Assembly (NCBI GenBank): GCA_001602925.1
Contig: LUZT01000008.1
Location: 29,209-93,208, forward strand
Direction: 5' to 3'
Source: Chlorobiales bacterium Clorobi_01
GTDB lineage: Bacteria; Bacteroidota; Chlorobiia; Chlorobiales; Chlorobiaceae
Length of the DNA stretch: 64,000 nucleotides
A program made the position numbers and the translations under genes. The notes beneath the pieces are model-generated. The model made no database searches and was not told the DNA's origin. It was given only the letters and a program-made list of their open reading frames with translations. Of the stretch, positions 37,233-46,154 are shown piece after piece (the stretch's first letter is position 1; each line of letters opens with the position of its first letter).

Positions 37233-37276
37233 AATCCCACCATCGGACAGGACGGTTCCGGTGGCGGGATTTTTTC
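37233..37276 (+). terminator. Intrinsic terminator after phoU
   Basis: AATCCCACCATCGG (37233-37246) and CCGGTGGCGGGATT pair with minor mismatches over about 12 bases, and the right arm runs into six T. It ends the pstC-phoU transcript. Confidence 0.8.
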
Positions 37277-37385
37277 ATTTTGATTGTGCTTGAATGCTGA
37301 ATTACGCACTCTCAGCCGGAAATGCTACCTTGAACTCACAGCCTTTGCTGAATGTGCGAATTTGACACTTTAGCCACGATCCGCC

Positions 37386-37880
37386 ATGAAACTTGTCTAC
37401 AGATTCCCGGTTTTCAAATCCATTCTTGCCGCCTTTGTGCTGCTCGTCGTGCAGTTGACGGCAGCGGTTGCCGAGCCGTTGTCGTTCTCGACGGGGCAGA
37501 CGATCTATGTGCCGTCGTACTCGCATATTTTTGTCGGCAACCGCCTGAAAACCTTTGACCTGACCACATCGCTGGCGATCCGGAATTCGGATCCCGAGAC
37601 GCCGATTACCGTCACGCGAGTTGACTATTTCGACGCTTCGGGGCGCTTTATCCGCGCCATGATGAAAACGCCGCTCGTCATTCGTTCCGTATCGACGCTC
37701 GTTTATGTGATCGACGAGTCCGACAAGACCGGTGGCGTCGGGGCGAGTTTCCTCGTTTCGTGGAGGTCGTCCAAAAAAGCCGCGCCGCCCGTCGTCGAAA
37801 GCGTGATGATCGGCACGGGAATGCAGCAGGGCATCTCGTTCACCTCGCGCGGACAGGTGGTGCGGGAAACGCAGCCGTGA
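37386..37880 (+). CDS. Exported DUF3124 protein
   Basis: A 164-residue protein with a signal peptide (to about TAAVAEP) followed by GQTIYVPSYSHIFVGNR, the DUF3124 signature, and then a beta-rich immunoglobulin-like part: LAIRNSDPETPITVTRVDYF and SFLVSWRSSKKAAPPVVESV. It is probably periplasmic or a peripheral envelope protein. Function unknown. It stands alone between the phoU terminator and the second PhoU-like gene; whether it belongs to the phosphate response cannot be told from sequence. Confidence 0.8.
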   Translation: MKLVYRFPVFKSILAAFVLLVVQLTAAVAEPLSFSTGQTIYVPSYSHIFVGNRLKTFDLTTSLAIRNSDPETPITVTRVDYFDASGRFIRAMMKTPLVIRSVSTLVYVIDESDKTGGVGASFLVSWRSSKKAAPPVVESVMIGTGMQQGISFTSRGQVVRETQP

Positions 37881-38073
37881 TAGCGTTTGGTTTGTGGGAT
37901 GAGGGCATTTTTCAGCCGGATCGAGCGCGTATTTCGCTTTGGTTTCCATCTTGCTTTTTTTAAGCCTCCGGCTTGTCTTAACCCTTCCGGTAAGTTAAAT
38001 TAGGGCCTGTTTAAACCGCCTGAGTAAATCGACGTACGGCGGCCTCACCAACTTCTCCAACGAGCTTTATATT

Positions 38074-38802
38074 ATGGCACTGTTCGGCAAGAAATCCTCC
38101 GATTCATCGAAATCCGTCGCTGTTCCAAAAGCGTTCACCATCCAGATTGATCCGTCGAAATTCAATCTTGCCACAAAGCCCTCGGGACCGGTGCACGAGC
38201 AGCTCGAAACGCTCAAGCAGAAGCTCACCAAGCTCTCTTCGAACGTCGAGAACAACCTGATGCTCGTCGTCCGCGCTTCGACAAAGAAGGACAAGGCGCT
38301 GGCCTCTTCGGCATTCGAGTTCGACGAGCGTTATATCCAGAAAGGCAAGTTCGAGGTCGAGTACCTGACCCTCGCTTATCTGAACTTTCAGCAGCTTGGC
38401 GAGGCCGACCATAAAACTGTGGCCCACGCTCGCATGATTCTCAAGGAGCTTGAAAAGATTGCCCAGTTCTGCCTCAACATCGCCGACAAGACCGAATACA
38501 TCCAGCTCGCCAACGTTCAGGTTCTGCACAGGGATGAATACGATCTGAAACCGATGGGCGACGACACCGCCGAGATGATCAAGAAGGCTGTCGAGGCCTT
38601 TGTCAGCGGCAACTCGAAACACGCCACCGAGACGCTCGAAATGATGAAAAAGATCGACGATCTTTACCAGAAAGCGGTTGCCAAGCTCAAGGCCGAGGTC
38701 AACGACTCGAACATCACCAACTACACCGGCATTCTCTCTGTCGTGGAGCACGTTCACGCCTGTGCTGAAATCTCCTGCGTGATCGCCCGGCACTTCTGCT
38801 GA
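38074..38802 (+). CDS. Divergent PhoU-like protein
   Basis: A 242-residue helical protein. ARMILKELEKIAQFCLNIAD resembles the first PhoU motif (LERIGDLAVNIA) and GILSVVEHVHACAEISCVIAR the second (NLERIADHATNIA), so I read it as a degenerate two-repeat PhoU. The acidic metal ligands of true PhoU are mostly replaced by neutral or aromatic residues, and the first 45 residues are an extra Pro/Lys-rich segment. It is a separate transcription unit with a strong terminator. It may be a regulator partner for the second PstS or for another transporter; that is inference. Confidence 0.65.
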   Translation: MALFGKKSSDSSKSVAVPKAFTIQIDPSKFNLATKPSGPVHEQLETLKQKLTKLSSNVENNLMLVVRASTKKDKALASSAFEFDERYIQKGKFEVEYLTLAYLNFQQLGEADHKTVAHARMILKELEKIAQFCLNIADKTEYIQLANVQVLHRDEYDLKPMGDDTAEMIKKAVEAFVSGNSKHATETLEMMKKIDDLYQKAVAKLKAEVNDSNITNYTGILSVVEHVHACAEISCVIARHFC

Positions 38803-38823
38803 GTCAAAGCATTGAAAACTTTC

Positions 38824-38855
38824 AGAAGGCGGGCATGTCCCGCCTTCTTTTTTTT
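38824..38855 (+). terminator. Intrinsic terminator after the PhoU-like gene
   Basis: AGAAGGCGGG (38824-38833) pairs perfectly with CCCGCCTTCT (38839-38848) over a 5-base loop and is followed by a run of T. Confidence 0.92.
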
Positions 38856-38940
38856 CGTCTGAACTTCATATTATTGAAAAAAGAGCGCGTTGCGGTATTT
38901 GTCCTCAACGTCCATTTCCTTCACAACGTCCACTCTCTTC

Positions 38941-40017
38941 ATGACGAAACACCGTACCCGGATTATCGCGCTGGTTGCGCTTGTGGTGCTTGCCGCCGTT
39001 TCGCTCCTGTTTTTCAGGAAGAAACCCGATACGGAGAGCGGGAAGAAAAGTCTCCCATCCGCGGCCTCCATCGCGGTCAGCGTCGAAGCTGCCTCCGTGG
39101 CTGCGGTGCGCGACAGCCTCTCCGTCGTCGCGCTCATCGAGGCTTGGCGGGACGTCGATATTCACGCAGAGACCTCGGGCATCGTCCGGAGCGTCTCCTC
39201 CGAGGTTGGTCAGCGTAAGAATGCCGGTCAGCCGCTCCTCAAGGTCGATGACGAGGTGGCGGCCTCCGCTTTGCGCAAGGCCCGCGTGAACTGTGAGCTG
39301 GCCCGCCACGATTTCGAGCGCTACGACAGGCTTCAGAAAGAGGGGGCCGTGGCGGTGTCGAGCTTCGATGCGATGCGGCTCAAGCTCGAAGATGCCGAAG
39401 CCGATCTTGTCGCCGCCCGCCGCCGCGTCGAGGATGCGGCGATCAAGGCGCCCTTCGCGGGCGTCATCACCGCGCGGCTCGTCGAGGTGGGTGATCTGGT
39501 GCAGCAGGGGATGAAGGTGGCCAACATGGTCGATCTTTCGAAGGTCAAAATTGTCTCGTTGATTCCGGAAAAACAGGTTTCGCTTATCGCCGAAGGGATG
39601 CCGGTTCAGGTGACGACCGATGTCTGGCCGGGCAAGGTGTTCCGGGCGAAGGTGCAGTCGGTGAGCGCCAAATCGTCGCGCGATCACACCTACCGGGTCG
39701 AGTCGGTCATGGACAACCCGAAGGAGACGCCGCTTCGCGCCGGGATGTTCGCCCGCACGGCCTTTGTCGGCAGCAGCTCCCGTCAGGCGCTCCTGATTCC
39801 CCGCCGGGCGCTCAACGGCAGCATCGCCGATGCCGAGGTGTTTGTCGTCAGCGGTGGCCGGGCGCGGCTGAAAAAGATCGTTGCCGGAGGTGAATACGGC
39901 AGCCGCCTCGAGGTGTTGCAGGGGCTTGCCGCCGGTGACGAGGTGGTTGTCAGCGGCCAGAGCGACCTCGACGACGGCGCGCTGGTGACGGTGTCGAAAG
40001 GGGAGGCAGGACGGTGA
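38941..40017 (+). CDS. RND efflux periplasmic adaptor (membrane fusion protein)
   Basis: A protein of 358 residues from the ATG at 38941. One N-terminal membrane helix (RIIALVALVVLAAVSLLFF) anchors it. The lipoyl-like halves DIHAETSGIVRSVSSEVGQ and AAIKAPFAGVITARLVEVGD flank a short helical hairpin, then beta-barrel (SLIPEKQVSLIAEGMPVQVT) and membrane-proximal domains follow. It is the MFP of an RND pump. An earlier TTG at 38890 is in frame, but would put 17 residues before the signal anchor. Its TGA overlaps the pump gene GTG by four bases, so translation is coupled. No TolC gene follows. Confidence 0.9.
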   Translation: MTKHRTRIIALVALVVLAAVSLLFFRKKPDTESGKKSLPSAASIAVSVEAASVAAVRDSLSVVALIEAWRDVDIHAETSGIVRSVSSEVGQRKNAGQPLLKVDDEVAASALRKARVNCELARHDFERYDRLQKEGAVAVSSFDAMRLKLEDAEADLVAARRRVEDAAIKAPFAGVITARLVEVGDLVQQGMKVANMVDLSKVKIVSLIPEKQVSLIAEGMPVQVTTDVWPGKVFRAKVQSVSAKSSRDHTYRVESVMDNPKETPLRAGMFARTAFVGSSSRQALLIPRRALNGSIADAEVFVVSGGRARLKKIVAGGEYGSRLEVLQGLAAGDEVVVSGQSDLDDGALVTVSKGEAGR

Positions 40018-43000
40018 AGCGAACGGTCACGGGAATCGCCATCGAGCGTCCGACGCTGGTCGCTGTCCTCTTTTCGGTGCTTTTTATCCTCGGCTTCTTC
40101 AGCTACCGGCAACTCCAGTACGAGCTGCTGCCGCGTATGAGCACGCCATACGTCACCATCACGACGGTCTATTCGGGCGCATCGCCGGACGAAATCGAGA
40201 CCTCCGTCACCAAGCCAGTCGAAGAGGCGGTCTCTGCCATCGAAAAGATTTCAGCCATCAACTCCTCCTCCCGCGAAGGGGTGTCGCTGGTCACGATCGA
40301 GTTTGTCAGCGATGCCAACATCGACCTCGCCTTGCAGGATGTACAGCGCAAGGTGAACGAAGCGCGCGGCAATCTGCCCGACGGCATCGATACGCCGGTC
40401 GTCTCCCGATTCGCCATCGACGAACTGCCCGTGCTGCGCCTTGGCGCGACCTCGAACCTCTCCGACACCGAATTTTACCAGTTGCTCAAGGACGAGATCA
40501 AGCCTGCCCTGTCGAATATAGCCGGAGTGGGGCAGGTAGGCATCCAGGGTGGGCGCGAGCGCGAAATCAGGGTCAACATCAATCCGGGCCGCCTCGAAAG
40601 CTTCGGTCTCACTGTTGGCGACCTGCTCGAAGCGATCGGCAAGGCCAATATCGATTTTCCGACCGGCACGGTCGAAGCGCCCGACCGCAAGTTCGTGGTG
40701 CGTCTTGCCGGAAAGTTCACCAGCCTCGACGAGCTGAAAAACCTCGTGGTGCGCGACGCCGGGCCGGAGGGCGCGGTCTATCTGCGTGACGTGGCCGAGG
40801 TGCAGGACACCTTTCAGGAGATCAAGACCATGACGAGGATCGATGGCAAAAACGCCGTCGGCATCGTGGTGGTCAAGCAGAACGACGCCAACACCGTCGA
40901 GGTTTGCCGCCTTGTGCGCGAGAAGCTCCGGACGCTCGAAGCGCAGTACCGCGACCGGGGGCTGAAGTTCGACATCGCGCAGGACGCCTCGACCTTCACC
41001 CGCGACGCCGTCGAGGCGGTGCAGCACGACCTATTCCTCGCCATCCTGCTCGTGGCGCTCGTGATGCTGCTTTTTTTGCACAGCCTGCGCAACTCGCTCA
41101 TCGTGATGGTCTCGATTCCCACCTCGCTCGTGACCACCTTCATCGGCATGTACCTCTTCGGCTTTTCGCTGAACCTCATGACCCTGCTCGCGCTGTCGCT
41201 GGTGATCGGCGTGCTGGTGGACGACTCCATCGTGGTGCTCGAAAACATCTACCGCCACCTCGAACGGGGCGAAGCGCCGCGTGACGCGGCCCTCATCGGA
41301 CGAAACGAGATCGGCTTCACGGCGGTGGCGATTACGCTGGTTGACGTGGTGGTGTTCCTGCCGCTTTCGCTGCTCAGCGGCCTGGTCGGCGACATTCTGC
41401 GCGAGTTCTCCGTCGTCATGGTTATCTCGACCATGCTGAGCCTTTTCGTCTCCTTCACGGTGACGCCGCTACTTGCCTCGCGCTTTTCGAAGGTCGAGCG
41501 CCTCTCCGCCGACACCTTCGGCGGGCGCATCGCCAGCGGCATCGAGCACTGGTACGAGCGCGGGCGCGACTGGTACATCTCGCTGCTTGGCTGGGGGTTG
41601 AAGCATCCCGGCAAGGTGATCCTGACCGCCACGCTCCTGCTCGTCTCGTCGTTCGCGCTCGTTTTTGCCGGAAAGATCGGCGGCGAGTTCATCGAGGTCT
41701 CCGACCGTGGCGACTTTTCGGTGATGCTCGAACTCGAACCCGGCACGAGCCTCCACCAGACCGACCGCTTCGTGCGCACCGTCGAACGGAAAATTCAGGC
41801 CTATCCCGAAGTGGACAAGGTGCTTGCGGTTGTCGGTACCTCGAACGAGGGATTCCTCGGCCAAAGTTCCGACCATGTGGCCGAAATCAACGTCCGCCTG
41901 ATTCCCAAAGAGCAGCGCATGCGCTCGACCGACAGTATGATGCAACTGATCCGCAAGGATCTCGATGGCGTGCCGGGCCTCAAGGCGAGCATCAACCCCA
42001 TCGGCATCTTCGGCACGGCCAACGAAACGCCGGTCACGGTGATTCTGAGCGGCCCGAAGCGGGAGGATGTCGCCCGCGCCGCCGCCGTTCTGCGTGACAG
42101 TCTCAAGACGGTTCGCGGCACGGCGGACGTGCGGCTCAGCTCTCAGCCCGGCACGCCCGAAATGCACGTGGTCGTTGACCGCGGGCAGATGGCCGCTTTC
42201 GGCCTCTCCATCGCCGACGTTGGTTCCGCTATGCGCATCGCCTACGATGGCGACGACAGCAACAAGTACCGCGAGCATGGCGACGAGTACGACATCCGCC
42301 TGATTTTCGACGAAGGCTCCCGCCGCGCCACCAGCGGCATTCCCGATCTTTCGTTCCGTGCGAAAGATGGCGGTCTCTTGCGGCTTGGGCAGTTTTCGCG
42401 CCTCGAACAGTCGCGTGGGTACGCCCTGTTGCAGCGCCGGAACCGCAATGACGCTGTCTGGGTCAAGGCGCAGGTAGTTGGCCGCCCGGTTGGCGACATT
42501 GGCCGCGATATCGAACGCATCATCGGCAACATGCGAAAGGCGGGCGTCATGCCGAAGGGCGTCACCCATACCTATGAAGCCGACCTCAAACGGCAGGGCG
42601 AGTCCAACGTCAACCTGCTCTACGCCTTCATGGTGGCGATCATCTTCGTGTACCTCATCATGGTCGCGCTTTACAACTCGTGGGTATGGCCGATGGTGGT
42701 GATGTTCTCGATTCCGCTGGCCATCATCGGCGCGCTCTGGTCGCTGGCGCTCTTCGGCAAATCGCTCAGCATCTTCACGATTCTCGGCATCATCATGCTT
42801 ATCGGACTGGTCGGCAAGAACGCGATTCTGCTGGTCGATTTCATCAACAAGTTCCGCGCTGAAGGGATGGAAATCGTGCCCGCCATCACCGAAGCCGGAC
42901 GCGAGCGACTGCGCCCCATCCTCATGACGACGCTCACGCTCGTTTTCGGCCTCATGCCGATCGCCCTCTCCGGCAGCTCCGGTTCCGAATGGAAATCCGG

Positions 43001-43136
43001 CCTCGCCCTCGCCCTCGTCGGCGGCCTCTCCAGCTCGATGTTTTTAACACTGCTGGTGATTCCGGTGGTATATGTCTGGTTCGACAGGGTGAAAAGCTGG
43101 GTTGCGGGGAAGTGGGAGACGGCTGGGAATGGATAG
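40014..43136 (+). CDS. RND efflux inner-membrane pump (AcrB/HAE1-type)
   Basis: A 1040-residue protein starting with GTG (overlap GTGA with the adaptor). It has the twelve-helix RND plan: helix 1 then PYVTITTVYSGASPDEIE, helix 4 region LALSLVIGVLVDDSIVVLEN with the Asp pair of the proton relay, and GIIMLIGLVGKNAILLVDFI in the second half. The two periplasmic loops are full length. Proton antiport drives export of hydrophobic compounds; the pump class (multidrug rather than heavy metal) is inferred from DD in helix 4 and overall similarity. A terminator follows. Confidence 0.93.
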   Translation: MKRTVTGIAIERPTLVAVLFSVLFILGFFSYRQLQYELLPRMSTPYVTITTVYSGASPDEIETSVTKPVEEAVSAIEKISAINSSSREGVSLVTIEFVSDANIDLALQDVQRKVNEARGNLPDGIDTPVVSRFAIDELPVLRLGATSNLSDTEFYQLLKDEIKPALSNIAGVGQVGIQGGREREIRVNINPGRLESFGLTVGDLLEAIGKANIDFPTGTVEAPDRKFVVRLAGKFTSLDELKNLVVRDAGPEGAVYLRDVAEVQDTFQEIKTMTRIDGKNAVGIVVVKQNDANTVEVCRLVREKLRTLEAQYRDRGLKFDIAQDASTFTRDAVEAVQHDLFLAILLVALVMLLFLHSLRNSLIVMVSIPTSLVTTFIGMYLFGFSLNLMTLLALSLVIGVLVDDSIVVLENIYRHLERGEAPRDAALIGRNEIGFTAVAITLVDVVVFLPLSLLSGLVGDILREFSVVMVISTMLSLFVSFTVTPLLASRFSKVERLSADTFGGRIASGIEHWYERGRDWYISLLGWGLKHPGKVILTATLLLVSSFALVFAGKIGGEFIEVSDRGDFSVMLELEPGTSLHQTDRFVRTVERKIQAYPEVDKVLAVVGTSNEGFLGQSSDHVAEINVRLIPKEQRMRSTDSMMQLIRKDLDGVPGLKASINPIGIFGTANETPVTVILSGPKREDVARAAAVLRDSLKTVRGTADVRLSSQPGTPEMHVVVDRGQMAAFGLSIADVGSAMRIAYDGDDSNKYREHGDEYDIRLIFDEGSRRATSGIPDLSFRAKDGGLLRLGQFSRLEQSRGYALLQRRNRNDAVWVKAQVVGRPVGDIGRDIERIIGNMRKAGVMPKGVTHTYEADLKRQGESNVNLLYAFMVAIIFVYLIMVALYNSWVWPMVVMFSIPLAIIGALWSLALFGKSLSIFTILGIIMLIGLVGKNAILLVDFINKFRAEGMEIVPAITEAGRERLRPILMTTLTLVFGLMPIALSGSSGSEWKSGLALALVGGLSSSMFLTLLVIPVVYVWFDRVKSWVAGKWETAGNG

Positions 43137-43138
43137 TG

Positions 43139-43168
43139 GTAGGGGCGAACCGGTGTGTTCGCCCTTTT
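43139..43168 (+). terminator. Terminator hairpin of GTAGGGGC palindrome type
   Basis: GTAGGGGC heads the element at 43139-43146. GGGCGAAC (43143-43150) pairs with GTTCGCCC (43157-43164) over 6 bases and is followed by TTTT. It ends the efflux operon three bases past its stop and shares the head of the palindrome at 6461-6485. Confidence 0.75.
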
Positions 43169-43352
43169 GCGTTGATGATTTCCCCGCGATCGTTGCCCGA
43201 AATAACCAGTCTCTTTACTACATTATCACTGACGAACCTTGCAATCACGGATTGAAGGGTTTACCCCGATCCGTTCCTGAAATGAATTGATCTTCGTTTA
43301 TGAACCTCACCGGTAACGACAAGGGCGAAGTCATCAAATACCTTCCGCCATC

Positions 43353-46151
43353 ATGCCTCTGAGCCAAAAGGAAATCCGCGACAACGCCCTGAAATTTGCC
43401 CACGAATGGGCTGATGCTTCACGTGAACGCGCCGAATCACAAACCTTTTGGAATGAGTTCTTCAACATTTTCGGCATTGAACGTCGTCGAGTGGCCACCT
43501 TTGAAGAACCTGTCAAAAAACTGGCTGAAAAGAGAGGTTCTATTGATCTCTTCTGGAAAGGAACCCTTGTTGTCGAACACAAATCCAAAGGGCAGGACTT
43601 AGAGAAAGCTTACTCCCAGGCGCTCGATTACTTTGCCAATCTCAGACAGGAAGAACTCCCCAAATTTGTTCTCGTTTCCGACTTTGCCCGTTTCCGTCTC
43701 TTTGATCTTGATAGCGGTGACGATCATGAGTTCCTGTTGGCAGAGCTTCCGAGAAACATAGGCCGCTTCGGTTTCATCTCTGGTTACCAGAAACGAGTCT
43801 ACAAAGACGAAGACCCGGTCAATATCAAAGTGGCCGAAAAAATGGGTCAGCTCCATGATGCACTGCTCGATTCCGGGTACAGTGGTCATAGCCTCGAACT
43901 CTTTCTTGTCCGCCTTGTCTATTGCCTTTTTGCTGATGATACTGGCATTTTCAACACCAAAGATGACTTTGAGTACTACCTTCGCGACAGAACCAAACAG
44001 GATGGTTCCGACACCGGCAGAGCTATTGCCGAACTCTTTCAGGTACTCGATACTTCACCAGTTCATCGTCAGAAAACGCTCGATGAAGAGCTTTCGCGCT
44101 TTCCCTATGTCAACGGAAAGCTTTTCGAGGAAACAGTCCGTTTTCCCAATTTCGACGCGGACATGCGCCAGTTGCTTCTCGATTGCTGCACTTTTGATTG
44201 GGGGATGGTTTCTCCGGCTATTTTCGGTTCCCTCTTTCAGAGCGTCATGGACAAAACACAGCGCCGCAACCTCGGAGCGCACTACACTTCGGAGAAAAAC
44301 ATTCTCAAGGTTATTCGCGGCCTTTTTCTTGACGACCTTTACCTCGAATTTGAATCGAGCAAAACCAGCGCCAAAAAACTGCTGGCCTTTCACGATAAAA
44401 TTGCCTCGATGCGCTTTTTCGATCCCGCGTGTGGTTGTGGCAACTTTCTGGTGATCACCTATCGTGAAATGCGCCTGCTCGAAATTGAGGTGTTGCGCGA
44501 ATACCTCAACCTCACTTCGGTACTCTACAGAGCAGGAAAAACCCAGCTCGAAACTGATGTCAGCGTCATTTCAAAAATTGATGTCAACCAGTTCTACGGT
44601 ATCGAAATCGAGGAATTTCCCGTTCGTATCGCTCAGGTTGCGCTCTGGCTGACTGACCACCAGATGAACATGCGCCTCTCCGAGGCGTTCGGCCAAACCT
44701 ATGTTCGCCTGCCGCTTGAGCACTCTCCGAATATTTTCTGCGACAACGCTGTCCGTCTCGATTGGGAAACGCTCTTTCCTTCAAAAGAGAACCTGCTGAT
44801 TCTTGGCAATCCGCCCTTCATCGGCAAACAAAACCGCAATGCCGCTCAAGTGGCCGATATGGATTTTCTCTGCCAGCCACTCAAAACCAAAGGTTTGCCA
44901 AACTATGGCATTCTCGACTATGTGACGCTCTGGTATATCAAGGCGTCTCTTTTTATCGAAAACACCGCCGTTAAAGTGGCGTTCGTCTCCACCAACAGCA
45001 TGACCCAGGGCGAGCAGGTCGCGGCGCTCTGGCAATTTCTCCTGTCAAAAGGAGTGAAGATCAACTTCGCCCACCGCACCTTCAAATGGACGAACGAAGC
45101 GAGAGGCAAGGCGCAGGTTTTTTGTGTTATTGTGGGATTTTCTTGCGGTGGCAGCAATCAAAAAAAGCGCCTGTTCGATTACGAAACTCCGCAAAGCGAG
45201 CCGCACGAAGTTTCCGCAAAGAATATTAACCCGTACCTCATCGATGCGCCTGACATTGTGATTCCTTCCCGCAACAAACCGCTCTGTGATGTGCCGGAAA
45301 TTGTCAAAGGAAATCAGCCAACAGATGACGGTAATCTTCTTTTCAGAGAAGAAGAGAAAGCCGAGTTTTTAAAGAAAGAGCCAAAAGCCGAGAGATTTAT
45401 CAGACAGTTTGTAGGCGCGCAAGAGTTTATTAATGGAGAGAGTCGTTGGTGCCTTTGGCTCAAAGGTGTTCCGCCAAGTGACTGGAGAAGTTTACCTGAA
45501 GTTGTTCGGCGGGTTGACGCTGTCAGGGCATTCCGGCTGAAAAGCACAAAAGCGGCAACGGTTAAGAAAGCCGAAATTCCTTATCTCTTCGACGAAATTC
45601 GCCAGCCGGAAACAGACTATTTGCTTATTCCATCGGTTTCTTCCGAGAATCGCCGATATGTGCCAATTGGTTATCTGTCGAAAGATGTCATCGCTAGCAA
45701 TCTTGTCATGTTTGTCCCAAATGCTACTCTGTATCACTTTGGAACCTTGACAAGCACGATGCACATGGCGTGGATGCGGGCAGTGTGCGGACGTTTAGAA
45801 GGTCGTTACCGATACTCAAATAATATTGTCTATAACAACTTCCCGTTTCCCGAAGCCGTGACGGAGAAGCAGCAGGCGAGGGTTGAGGAGAAAGCGCAGG
45901 CGGTTCTTTCGGCGCGTGAACTTTTTCCCGCCTCAACCCTTGCCGATCTCTACGACCCGCTTTCCATGCCGAAAGAGCTGCTCAGGGCTCACCGCGAACT
46001 GGACGAGGTCGTTGATGCGTGTTATCGCCGGGCGGCATTCAAATCCGAACTCGAACGCCTCGAATACCTGTTTGAACTGTACGCCAGATACGCCGAACCC
46101 CTTGCCCATGCAATGGCACAAAAGCCAAAACGAACCCGGCGCGGCGCGTGA
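43353..46151 (+). CDS. Single-chain restriction-modification enzyme, MmeI-like (Type IIL)
   Basis: A 932-residue protein with the MmeI layout. The endonuclease site is Asp65-X9-Glu75-X-Lys77 (in SIDLFWKGTLVVEHKSKG), exactly the MmeI spacing. A helical connector follows, then an adenine methyltransferase with FDPACGCGNF (356-365) and NPPF (486-489). A target-recognition domain occupies about 620-820, and a C-terminal helical part ends KRTRRGA. Such enzymes methylate one strand and cut about 20 bases away from an asymmetric site, needing no partner gene. The recognition sequence cannot be read here. Its stop lies 3 bases from the convergent hipA stop. Confidence 0.9.
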   Translation: MPLSQKEIRDNALKFAHEWADASRERAESQTFWNEFFNIFGIERRRVATFEEPVKKLAEKRGSIDLFWKGTLVVEHKSKGQDLEKAYSQALDYFANLRQEELPKFVLVSDFARFRLFDLDSGDDHEFLLAELPRNIGRFGFISGYQKRVYKDEDPVNIKVAEKMGQLHDALLDSGYSGHSLELFLVRLVYCLFADDTGIFNTKDDFEYYLRDRTKQDGSDTGRAIAELFQVLDTSPVHRQKTLDEELSRFPYVNGKLFEETVRFPNFDADMRQLLLDCCTFDWGMVSPAIFGSLFQSVMDKTQRRNLGAHYTSEKNILKVIRGLFLDDLYLEFESSKTSAKKLLAFHDKIASMRFFDPACGCGNFLVITYREMRLLEIEVLREYLNLTSVLYRAGKTQLETDVSVISKIDVNQFYGIEIEEFPVRIAQVALWLTDHQMNMRLSEAFGQTYVRLPLEHSPNIFCDNAVRLDWETLFPSKENLLILGNPPFIGKQNRNAAQVADMDFLCQPLKTKGLPNYGILDYVTLWYIKASLFIENTAVKVAFVSTNSMTQGEQVAALWQFLLSKGVKINFAHRTFKWTNEARGKAQVFCVIVGFSCGGSNQKKRLFDYETPQSEPHEVSAKNINPYLIDAPDIVIPSRNKPLCDVPEIVKGNQPTDDGNLLFREEEKAEFLKKEPKAERFIRQFVGAQEFINGESRWCLWLKGVPPSDWRSLPEVVRRVDAVRAFRLKSTKAATVKKAEIPYLFDEIRQPETDYLLIPSVSSENRRYVPIGYLSKDVIASNLVMFVPNATLYHFGTLTSTMHMAWMRAVCGRLEGRYRYSNNIVYNNFPFPEAVTEKQQARVEEKAQAVLSARELFPASTLADLYDPLSMPKELLRAHRELDEVVDACYRRAAFKSELERLEYLFELYARYAEPLAHAMAQKPKRTRRGA

Positions 46152-46154
46152 GGT

